Positions 50,695 to 57,485 of a stretch of DNA of 57,485 bases are shown here, one piece after another. The position numbers and the translations under genes were made by a program. Source of the DNA: Coriobacteriaceae bacterium AM48-5. GTDB taxonomy: Bacteria > Actinomycetota > Coriobacteriia > Coriobacteriales > Coriobacteriaceae. The stretch is from the NCBI GenBank assembly GCA_027669525.1, contig JAQEDJ010000009.1, positions 1-57,485 on the forward strand. Direction: 5' to 3'. How positions within the stretch are numbered: the first letter of the stretch is position 1; each line of letters starts with the position of its first letter. The notes under the pieces were generated by a model. The model was not told where the DNA came from. It saw only the letters and a program-made list of their open reading frames with translations, and searched no databases.

Positions 50695-51372
50695 ATGTCG
50701 CTGCGCGGTGGAATTGGTCTGCCTGAGCTGCCTATCAAGGATGGTCAGGAGTTTCGGCTTGGCATCATGGGTGGCACCTTCGACCCGATTCACTACGGGC
50801 ACTTGGTTACCGCCGAGCAGGCGCGCGAGTCGCTCGACTTGGACGCCGTGCTCTTTATGCCGGCCGGCTCTCCCGCCTTTAAGCTCGACAAACCGGTGAC
50901 GCCTGCCGAGGACCGTTATGCCATGACGGTCCTCGCCACCGCTGCGAATCCGGCTTTTTTGGCGAGCCGATTCGAGATCGACCGTCCGGGCGTGACCTAT
51001 ACGGCCGATACGCTTCATGCCCTTCGCGACTTTTACCCGCCTCAGGTAAAGCTCTACTTTATTACGGGCGCTGACGCGATTATAGATATTGTGACCTGGC
51101 ATGATGTCGACCGAATCGCCGAGCTTGCCACGTTTATTGCGGCGACGCGACCGGGCTTTGATATCGATACTGCTCGCGCGCGAATCAAAGAGTCGGGTCT
51201 GCCGTTTGACGTGCGCTATATCCAGATTCCGGCGTTGGCGATCAGCTCGACGAACATTCGCAAGCGAGTTGCCCGTGGCATGAGCGTGCGCTATCTTACG
51301 AGCGAGTCCGTGCTCGGCTATATTCGCAAACGCGGGCTGTATACCGGTCTGGGTCAAGAAGATTTTGAGTGA
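50695..51372 (+). CDS. nadD: nicotinate-nucleotide adenylyltransferase
   Basis: It adenylates NaMN in NAD synthesis. GIMGGTFDPIHYGHLVTAEQ is the nucleotidyltransferase (T/H)xGH region and ISSTNIRKRV is the second nucleotide-binding motif. It has 225 residues with an extra N-terminus of about 20. The start lies three bases past obgE. Confidence 0.95.
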   Translation: MSLRGGIGLPELPIKDGQEFRLGIMGGTFDPIHYGHLVTAEQARESLDLDAVLFMPAGSPAFKLDKPVTPAEDRYAMTVLATAANPAFLASRFEIDRPGVTYTADTLHALRDFYPPQVKLYFITGADAIIDIVTWHDVDRIAELATFIAATRPGFDIDTARARIKESGLPFDVRYIQIPALAISSTNIRKRVARGMSVRYLTSESVLGYIRKRGLYTGLGQEDFE

Positions 51373-51384
51373 TGGGAGTCTCCG

Positions 51385-51993
51385 TTGTCGGTAGAGGATC
51401 AGTTTGAGGGCGATGAGCGCGCACTGCTCAAGCGCATTCAAGAGCTGCTCGATGTCCGTATGAAGGATAAACGCAAGCGCTACATGCATTCGCTTGGTGT
51501 TGCCGAGACCGCGCTTCATCTGGCCGAGGTGTACGGCGTCGATCGTTTTGATGCCGCTGCCGCCGGCCTGATTCACGACTGGGATAAGGTACTCTCCGAC
51601 GACGAGCTCGTTGCCCGCGCACTGCACTACGGCATCAAGGTTGCCGGCTCTCCGTCTGCCGCGACGCCGCTTTTGCATGGCCCGGTTGCCGCCTATGAGC
51701 TTCCACAGCTTTTTCCCGAGCTGTCGCCGGCGGTCTTTCAGGCTGTCGACCGTCACACCGTGGGCGCCTGCGACATGACGCCGCTCGATATGGTGGTCTT
51801 TGTGGCCGATGCCATCGAACCCAACCGCCACGGCGATTATGCCCATGCGCTGCGCGAGATGGTGGGGGAGTCGACGCTTGACGAGTTGTTCTTCTCCTGT
51901 TTTGCGCAGGGTCTGGTCTATGTGATCCAGTCCGGGCGTTATCTTTATCCCACGGCTATTACGATTTACAACCATTACGCCCAGCTGCGCTAG
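51385..51993 (+). CDS. yqeK: YqeK-type HD-domain phosphohydrolase (Ap4A hydrolase family)
   Basis: An HD-domain metal enzyme: KRYMHSLGVAETALHLAE, GLIHDWDK and LLHGPVAAYEL carry the His/Asp ligands, followed by VDRHTVGACDMTPLDMVVFVADAIEP. It has 202 residues. Family members split diadenosine tetraphosphate symmetrically. It sits between nadD and rsfS, the usual order. Confidence 0.9.
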   Translation: MSVEDQFEGDERALLKRIQELLDVRMKDKRKRYMHSLGVAETALHLAEVYGVDRFDAAAAGLIHDWDKVLSDDELVARALHYGIKVAGSPSAATPLLHGPVAAYELPQLFPELSPAVFQAVDRHTVGACDMTPLDMVVFVADAIEPNRHGDYAHALREMVGESTLDELFFSCFAQGLVYVIQSGRYLYPTAITIYNHYAQLR

Positions 51994-52021
51994 CTCGGGT
52001 GTGTCTAGAAAGAGGTATTCC

Positions 52022-52477
52022 ATGGCCGACGAGACCATGACTGACGAGCAGATTCTTGAAGGTGTGGCGCACAAGAGTTTCGTTGCCACGTCCGACCGCA
52101 CCGCCGCCTCGCTGTCCGCGAGCGGTGTCGCCGCCGAGGATGTCGCCCGCGCCGCCGCGCAGGCCGCCTACGACAAGAAGGGCGAGGACGTGCAGGTGCT
52201 CGACCTGACCGAGCTTTCCGACGTGTGCGACTACTTTGTGCTTGCCACCGGTACCAACAACCGCCAGGTCGATTCTATCGTCGACGAGATCGAGGAGAAG
52301 GTCGCCGCGGCTTGCGGCGAGCATCCGTTCTCCATCGAGGGCCGCGAGCAGAAGACCTGGATGCTCATGGACTACGGCTCGGTCGTCGTTCACGTCTTCA
52401 CTCCCGAAGCCCGCGACTTCTACCGCCTAGAAAAGCTCTGGGGTGACGCCCCCCAGCTCCCCCTCAATCTCCTCTAG
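52022..52477 (+). CDS. rsfS: ribosomal silencing factor RsfS
   Basis: It binds uL14 and keeps subunits apart in starvation. DLTELSDVCDYFVLATGTNNRQV and WMLMDYGSVVVHVFTPEARDFYRLEKLWGD are diagnostic. It has 151 residues, with an N-terminal extension of about 40. ATG 52,022 has AAAGAGG upstream. The terminator at 52,522 ends the unit. Confidence 0.93.
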   Translation: MADETMTDEQILEGVAHKSFVATSDRTAASLSASGVAAEDVARAAAQAAYDKKGEDVQVLDLTELSDVCDYFVLATGTNNRQVDSIVDEIEEKVAAACGEHPFSIEGREQKTWMLMDYGSVVVHVFTPEARDFYRLEKLWGDAPQLPLNLL

Positions 52478-52521
52478 TAGCTCATTTGATACGGGGCTTT
52501 TTAGCTAGCTTCGCGCATTTC

Positions 52522-52564
52522 GCCGGGCAGTTGCGGTTTTCCGCACCTGCCCGGCTTTCTTTTT
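52522..52564 (+). terminator. strong terminator after rsfS
   Basis: GCCGGGCAG pairs with CTGCCCGGC, inner GCGG with CCGC around TTTT, then TTTCTTTTT. Confidence 0.9.
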
Positions 52565-52576
52565 GCCTAAAGGCGG

Positions 52577-53830
52577 TTAATCGTTGAAGCGGGATTGGCG
52601 GCCGAAAGATAGGGCGGTGTCGCCGAACTTGTCTCGGACGGCGTCGATAGCGACCGAGAGGTCGCGACGGTCGCTTGATTGGGCTCCGCGGTCGTCGACT
52701 TCGCAGAACAGGTCGGTCTGGATGCCGCCTTGGTGGTCGAAGTCGCTCATGCCGATGCCCGCTAAGCGAACATGCATGCCTTCCTGCCAGATGTTGTCGA
52801 GCAGTTCGAGTGCAACCGCCACGAAGATGTTCTCATCGTCGGTCGGATGAGGCAGCCGGCGCTGTGCCGTACGCCCGCTGCCATACGAATACTTAAGCTT
52901 GAGCGTTACCGTGCCGCCCGTCAGTCCCTGACGGCGCAGGCGGCGTCCAACCGACTCACCCAGCAGCGCAATCGCCGCTTCGATGTCCCCGCGCTCAGTC
53001 AAATCTTTTGCAAAGGTGCGTTCATTGCTGACCGACTTGACCTCGCGCTCTTCATCGAGACTCGTGACTTCGGAGATTTCAAGTCCCAGCGCACGCTGAC
53101 GCATACGTTCGCCGTTGACGCCAAAAATAGAGGCCAAGGTGGATTCCGGCGCGCGTGACAGCTCGCCGAGCGTGTAGATGCGCATACGGCGCAGTCGCTC
53201 CTCGGCCGAGCGCCCGATGCCGCTCATGGCAGATACCGGCAGCGCGGCCAAAAAGCGCTGCTCGGTTCCGGGGCGCACGATGGTCAGCCCAAACGGCTTA
53301 TCCCGCTCGCTTGCGATCTTTGCGACCGTCTTGTTGCAGCCCACGCCAATGGAGCACGTCACTCCCAGCGCTGCCACACGGTCGCTTATACGCCGTGCAA
53401 CCAGCAGTGGGTCCTCGGGCGCAAAGCGACCCGGTGTGATATCGATAAAGGCTTCGTCGATGGATACGCGCTCAACGCGCGGCGTCTCCTCGGCAAGAAT
53501 CGCCATGACCTGCGCGCTCACCTCGCGGTAGCGATCAAAGTGCCCGTGCGTCCAAATGGCTTGCGGGCACAAGCGCCGCGCCTCGGCCGAGGCCATGGCA
53601 GAGCGCACGCCAAAGCGACGTGCCTCATACGAGCACGTGGACACGACGCCACGCGAATCGGCGTCTCCGCCCACGATGAGTGGCTTTCCGCGCCATTCGG
53701 GATGATCGAGCATCTCCACGCTCGCAAAAAATGCATCGAGGTCCATGAGGCCCACCGCCGAACCCGTCCAGGGAGGCGGTGTGACGCCCATGGCATCCTC
53801 ATAACCGTATGTATGTTCGCGTCTTTCCAT
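52577..53830 (-). CDS. dinB: DNA polymerase IV (Y family)
   Basis: This translesion polymerase has the metal site MDLDAFFASVEM, YEARRFGVRSAMA, VSIDEAFIDIT, SIGVGCNKTVAKIASERDKPFG and the little-finger region. It has 417 residues. The ATG at 53,830 has no ribosome site, but TATACT lies 7-12 bases upstream, so the transcript may be leaderless. It is convergent with rsfS and alone in its orientation here. Confidence 0.93.
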   Translation of the reverse strand: MERREHTYGYEDAMGVTPPPWTGSAVGLMDLDAFFASVEMLDHPEWRGKPLIVGGDADSRGVVSTCSYEARRFGVRSAMASAEARRLCPQAIWTHGHFDRYREVSAQVMAILAEETPRVERVSIDEAFIDITPGRFAPEDPLLVARRISDRVAALGVTCSIGVGCNKTVAKIASERDKPFGLTIVRPGTEQRFLAALPVSAMSGIGRSAEERLRRMRIYTLGELSRAPESTLASIFGVNGERMRQRALGLEISEVTSLDEEREVKSVSNERTFAKDLTERGDIEAAIALLGESVGRRLRRQGLTGGTVTLKLKYSYGSGRTAQRRLPHPTDDENIFVAVALELLDNIWQEGMHVRLAGIGMSDFDHQGGIQTDLFCEVDDRGAQSSDRRDLSVAIDAVRDKFGDTALSFGRQSRFND

Positions 53831-53946
53831 GTCATGAGTATACCGCGCAGCTCATGTGGGGTGCGTGTATGTGCTTGCAAATCCCGAATTCTTGTCTAAG
53901 ATATGGATTTGCCCTCGACTACACCGAAGAAGTTGGTCTCACGGAC

Positions 53947-53975
53947 TTCACCTGCCCGCGTCGATGGCGTATTAT
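53947..53975 (+). promoter_or_regulatory. candidate promoter of rpsP operon
   Basis: TTCACC, 17 bases, TATTAT, about 57 bases before the rpsP start. A second candidate upstream is TTGCAA (53,875), 16 bases, TAAGAT (53,897-53,902). Confidence 0.5.
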
Positions 53976-54031
53976 GTTCAACTGTTTGTTTGTAGTTGCA
54001 GCCTAAAGCTGCTTGGTTGGAGGAGTTTCCT

Positions 54032-54372
54032 TTGGCAGTCAAGATTCGCCTTGCTCGTCACGGCGCTAAGAAGCGTCCGTACTACCGTGTCGTCGTCGCC
54101 GATTCCCGCGCCCCGCGTGACGGTCGTATCATCGAGGAGGTTGGCCGCTACAACCCGATGACCGCCCCCAAGACCATCAACCTCGACCTCGAGAAGATCG
54201 CCGACTGGCAGTCCAAGGGCGCTCAGCTCACCGACGCCGTCGCCGCTCTGGTCAAGGCCGCCAACGAGGGCGAGAAGACCGAGACCGTCGTCAAGAAGTC
54301 CAAGAAGCAGCTCGCCAAAGAGGCCGAGGCCGCTAAGCTGCCGCTGAGGCCGCTGAGGGCGCCGAGGAGTAA
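54032..54372 (+). CDS. rpsP: 30S ribosomal protein bS16 (one frameshift)
   Basis: [38 protein letters not shown] and [15 protein letters not shown] are diagnostic. One G is missing near 54,337 (AAGGCT); restored, the tail ends in Ala/Glu-rich residues and TAA 54,370-54,372, 113 residues in all. The start is TTG 54,032 with GGAGGAG upstream. It heads the rpsP-khpA-rimM-trmD-lepB unit. Confidence 0.96.
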
Positions 54373-54375
54373 ATC

Positions 54376-54659
54376 GTGCCTGAGGTTGACGCTGCACAGC
54401 TCGAGGGTGAGGCAATGCTCTCAGATCGCATCGCCGATCTCGTCGAATATCTCGTTGTTCAGATCGTCGACGACCCGGATTCCGTGAGCCTTGAGGTCAT
54501 CGATGGTGACGACGCCTCTACGATCGAGGTTTCTGTCGCCGAGGATGACGTCGCTAAGGTCATCGGCCGTCGTGGCCGTACCATCAAGCCATTCGCACGC
54601 TCGCCCGTGCACTGGCCGCTCGCCTCGACACTGCTGTCGAGGTAGAGGTTCTGGGCTAG
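54376..54659 (+). CDS. khpA: KH-domain RNA-binding protein KhpA (one frameshift)
   Basis: The KH core is [20 protein letters not shown], with the GxxG loop as GRRG. One G is missing near 54,588 (AAGGCC). Restored, it ends VEVEVLG and stops at 54,657-54,659, giving 94 residues. The GTG start is three bases past rpsP. It is a small RNA chaperone; elsewhere it pairs with KhpB and affects cell elongation. Confidence 0.92.
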
Positions 54660-54663
54660 GACC

Positions 54664-55185
54664 TTGAGGTCCCAGTACAAAAACATCGCCCGTGTGGTCA
54701 AGCCGCACGGAAGGAAGGGGGAGGTCCTCGCGCAACCGCTGCGGGGGCTTCCTTCTGTATTAGAGCCGGGTATGCGCGTCGCCCTGACGCCGCCGGCGCT
54801 CAAGCGCGACCGCTTTTGCACGGTCGTGTCCGTCACCGATACGGGCGATGGCGATCTGGTCTCGTTTGAGGGCATTGACGACTTGACGGCCGCCGAGGGC
54901 ATCACGGGATGCTATGTGTTGGCAAATCGTGACGATTTTGAGCTCGATTCACTCGACGCCGCCTATACCGACCTGATGGGTCGCGAGGTGGTCGACGAGC
55001 GCTTCGGTTCACTCGGCACGATCGTCGAGATCATGTCGACGCCCGCTAACGATGTTTGGGTTGTCGAGGGTGATCGGTACGGCGAGGTACTGATTCCCGT
55101 GATCGAGCAGGTTGTGCTCGATCTTCCCGACACAGGAACAATTTCCGTCCACGTTATGGACGGCCTGATCGATATGGACAAGTAG
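54664..55185 (+). CDS. rimM: ribosome maturation factor RimM
   Basis: The N-terminal barrel has [20 protein letters not shown] and the C-terminal PRC barrel has [37 protein letters not shown]. It has 173 residues. It helps mature the 30S head near bS19. The TTG start lies four bases past khpA. Confidence 0.93.
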   Translation: MRSQYKNIARVVKPHGRKGEVLAQPLRGLPSVLEPGMRVALTPPALKRDRFCTVVSVTDTGDGDLVSFEGIDDLTAAEGITGCYVLANRDDFELDSLDAAYTDLMGREVVDERFGSLGTIVEIMSTPANDVWVVEGDRYGEVLIPVIEQVVLDLPDTGTISVHVMDGLIDMDK

Positions 55186-55195
55186 GGAGGACAAC

Positions 55196-55953
55196 ATGCT
55201 GATTGAGACCCTTTCGGTCTTTCCCGAGATGTTTGAGCCCGTTATGTCCACGTCGATTTTGGGCCGCGCCCGCAAGGCCGGCCTTTTTGATTTTAAGGCG
55301 TATAACCTGCGCGACTGGACGCACGACCGCCATCGTACCGTCGATGACGAGCCGTACGGCGGCGGGCAGGGCATGCTCATGAAGGTCGAGCCTATTGCCG
55401 AGGCCATCGAGGCTATTAGCTCCGAGGGTCCTAAGCCCACCGTGGTGTTTTTTACCCCCTGTGGCGAGCCCTTTACACAGCATGTGGCCGAGCGCCTGCT
55501 CAAAAGCGAGCGCTTGCTGTTTGTGTGCAGCCGTTACGAGGGTGTCGACGAGCGTGCCTATGCGTATGCCGACGAGCGCCTGTCGATCGGCGATTACGTG
55601 CTCACGGGCGGCGAGCTTCCCGCTATGGTCGTTGCCGATGCCGTCGTACGCCTGATTCCCGGCGCCTTGGTGACGAGATGAGCAACGTCGACGAGTCGTT
55701 CTCGACCGCCGAGGACGGAGGCCTGCTCGAGTATGCGCAGTACACTCGCCCTGCTGAATTCAACGGCGAGGGCGTGCCGCCTGTGCTCGTGAGCGGTGAC
55801 CATGCCAAGGTTGACGCCTGGCGCCGTAAGAATTCAATCGAGCGCACCTGCCGCTGGCGTCCCGACCTGATCGAGACGGCACGGCTTACGCCCCAGGAGC
55901 GCGCATACGCGCAGGAGATTCTGGACGCTTCGTATTCGCAGGGCGAGGAGTGA
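55196..55953 (+). CDS. trmD: tRNA (guanine-N1)-methyltransferase (one frameshift)
   Basis: It makes m1G37 in t[22 protein letters not shown] at the start, [18 protein letters not shown], and the SPOUT knot with [14 protein letters not shown] and [15 protein letters not shown] are hallmarks. One G is missing near 55,669 (TTGGGTGAC). The next frame continues [20 protein letters not shown], giving about 252 residues. AGGGAGG precedes the ATG. Confidence 0.95.
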
Positions 55954-55955
55954 GA

Positions 55956-56519
55956 ATGGTTCCATCGCAGCATTCCGCGTTGAGGGGCGCTTTTGAGTGG
56001 GTCGCGGTCATCGCGATCGCGCTCGTGGCCACCTTCCTGATCCGCACCTTTGTGGTCGAGCCCTTTGTGGTACCCACCGGCTCCATGGAGGACACGATCG
56101 AGATTGGCGACCAGATCCTGGCAGAAAAGGTGAACCTCGAGCTCGGTCAGCCCGTCAAACAGGGTGATATCGTGGTGTTCCACAACCCCGATGCCACTTC
56201 CGAGCATGATGTTCTTGTCAAGCGTGTTATTGCCACGGCCGGCCAGACGGTCGACCTGCAGGACGGCAAGGTGGTCGTTGACGGCCAAGCGCTCGACGAG
56301 GACTATACGACGGGCATGAGCTGGCCGCTTTCGGTCCAAGCGCCTGGCGCCCAGGTGAGTTATCCCTACACCGTTCCCGACGGGTGCGTGTGGGTGATGG
56401 GCGACAACCGCGAAAACTCTGCCGACTCGCGCTACTTTGGTCCCGTCGATCGCTCTGATTTGATCGCTGTGGCGCTTGTGCGCTACTGGCCGCTCAACCG
56501 CATCGGCGCTATCGACTAA
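55956..56519 (+). CDS. lepB: signal peptidase I
   Basis: This membrane serine protease removes signal peptides. It has an N-terminal helix (residues 15-34), VVPTGSMEDTI with catalytic Ser43, VLVKRVIATAGQ with catalytic Lys89, and VMGDNRENSADSRYFG. It has 188 residues. ATG 55,956 has AGGAG five bases upstream and is preferred to GTG 55,950, which overlaps the trmD stop. Confidence 0.94.
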   Translation: MVPSQHSALRGAFEWVAVIAIALVATFLIRTFVVEPFVVPTGSMEDTIEIGDQILAEKVNLELGQPVKQGDIVVFHNPDATSEHDVLVKRVIATAGQTVDLQDGKVVVDGQALDEDYTTGMSWPLSVQAPGAQVSYPYTVPDGCVWVMGDNRENSADSRYFGPVDRSDLIAVALVRYWPLNRIGAID

Positions 56520-56578
56520 AAACCGCTATAGTACAGTACCTAACCGTGTAATCGTTTCGACGAGGGGATATTAGAGGC

Positions 56579-57485
56579 ATGAACGCTTCATCGCTTTCCT
56601 TCCAAGACATCATCCTGCGCCTCCAGCAGTACTGGGGCGAGCAGGGCTGCGTCATTATGCAGCCTATGACTCCGAGGTCGGTGCCGGTACCTTCCATACC
56701 GCGACCACGCTGCGCTCGCTCGGTCCCGCCGAATGGCGCACCTGCTATGCGCAGCCCTGCCGCCGTCCCGCCGACGGCCGCTACGGCGAGAACCCTAACC
56801 GCATGCAGCACTACTATCAGTTCCAGGTGCTCATTAAGCCCTCTCCGGTTAATGCTCAGGAGCTTTACCTGGGGTCTCTTGCTGCCATTGGCCTGGACCC
56901 CAACGACCATGACGTCCGTTTTGTCGAGGACGACTGGGAGAGCCCGACGCTGGGCGCTGGGGCCTTGGCTGGGAGGTCTGGCTCAACGGCATGGAGGTCA
57001 CGCAGTTCACGTACTTCCAGCAGGTGGGCGGTATCGAGGTCGACCCCGTGCCCGTCGAGATCACCTATGGCCTGGAGCGTATCGCCATGTACGCTCAGGG
57101 CGTCAACTCGGTCTACGATCTGGTGTGGAGCTATCTGCCCGACGGCACGCCCATGACCTACGGCGACGTGTTCCTCGAGAACGAGCGCGAGTTCAGTGCC
57201 TATAACTTTGAGGTCGCCAACGTCGAGATGATGCGTCAGAAGTTTGACGACTACGAGGCCGAGTGCCATTCCTGCCTGGAGCGCAAGCTGCCGTTGCCGG
57301 CGTACGACTGTGTCATGAAGTGCAGCCACGCCTTCAACCTGCTCGATGCCCGCGGCGCCCTGTCCGCGGTCGAGCGTGCCAACTACATCCTGCGCGTCCG
57401 CGCCGTCGCCAAGCGTGCTGCGAGGCCTACATGGCCGAGATCGCCGGAGTCAACGAGAATGCCGACCAGGAAGGCGAGGTGGCGT
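56579..57485 (+). CDS. glyQ: glycine-tRNA ligase alpha subunit (3' truncated by window; three single-base losses)
   Basis: [21 protein letters not shown] opens the alpha subunit of the bacterial alpha2-beta2 GlyRS, and [39 protein letters not shown] and [20 protein letters not shown] follow. Bases are missing near 56,663 (CAGCCCTAT), 56,956 (GCCTGG) and 57,413 (AAGGCG). About 302 codons are visible and the gene is nearly complete; glyS should follow. The leader is under 60 bases, too short for a T-box. Confidence 0.94.

Noticed and set aside
56520..56578. T-box riboswitch before glyQ
   Set aside because: Only 59 bases separate lepB and glyQ, with no specifier-type stem or terminator, too short for a T-box.

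Overview
The window looks like the chromosome of a gut actinobacterium of class Coriobacteriia, most likely Collinsella or a close relative. This is an inference from the GC-rich core genes, the actinobacterial gene content (GlfT2-like galactofuranosyltransferases, a DUF6541-like membrane protein), frequent TTG/GTG starts and the conserved gene orders. No database search was possible. The sequence carries about 29 single-base losses in G or C runs. They break the frames of essential genes (rpsP, obgE, glyQ, trmD, mreB, rodA), so I treat these genes as intact in life and broken by consensus errors, and I annotate each as one CDS across the shift.

Positions 1 to about 22,420 are a mosaic surface-polysaccharide locus, mostly lower in GC, with GC-rich patches at 1-782 and at rfbB. 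It starts inside a gene for a secreted, repeat-rich NlpC/P60-type hydrolase. Next come glycosyltransferases (GT32, several GT2, GT4), a Wzx-type flippase, wecB, rfbB, a GT2/DUF2304 overlapping pair, a DUF6541-like membrane protein, two divergent GlfT2-like paralogs, a polyprenyl-phosphate-type GT2 and a Wzm/Wzt ABC exporter. Decay marks the region: an IS1249-like insertion sequence remnant with a dead transposase, and two relics of acyltransferase-3 genes. A tRNA-Arg(TCT) and a run of terminators close the locus. glf (UDP-galactopyranose mutase) lies just beyond and supplies UDP-galactofuranose, which ties the GlfT2-like proteins to a galactofuranose-containing glycan.

Positions about 23,960 to 32,512 (minus strand) are an aromatic amino acid supraoperon transcribed aroF-tyrA-aroB-aroA-aroC-pheA-aroE/aroK (fused), ending in a perfect hairpin, with aroQ as a separate following gene. 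It runs from DAHP synthase to chorismate and on to prephenate, phenylpyruvate and hydroxyphenylpyruvate. A terminator-like hairpin sits in the aroF leader.

From 32,607 onward is core genome: tRNA-Arg(CCG), a P-type ATPase, a zinc-ribbon membrane protein, a cyclophilin, a TPR membrane protein, mreB-mreC-mreD-mrdA-rodA (cell elongation), a DUF697-like protein, a B12-binding-type radical SAM protein with its DUF2344 partner, rplU-rpmA-obgE-nadD-yqeK-rsfS, dinB on the opposite strand, then rpsP-khpA-rimM-trmD-lepB and the start of glyQ. I see no CRISPR array, prophage, toxin-antitoxin pair or recognisable defence system. The most promising material for something undescribed is the repeat-rich hydrolase and the two-export-route galactofuranose glycan locus.
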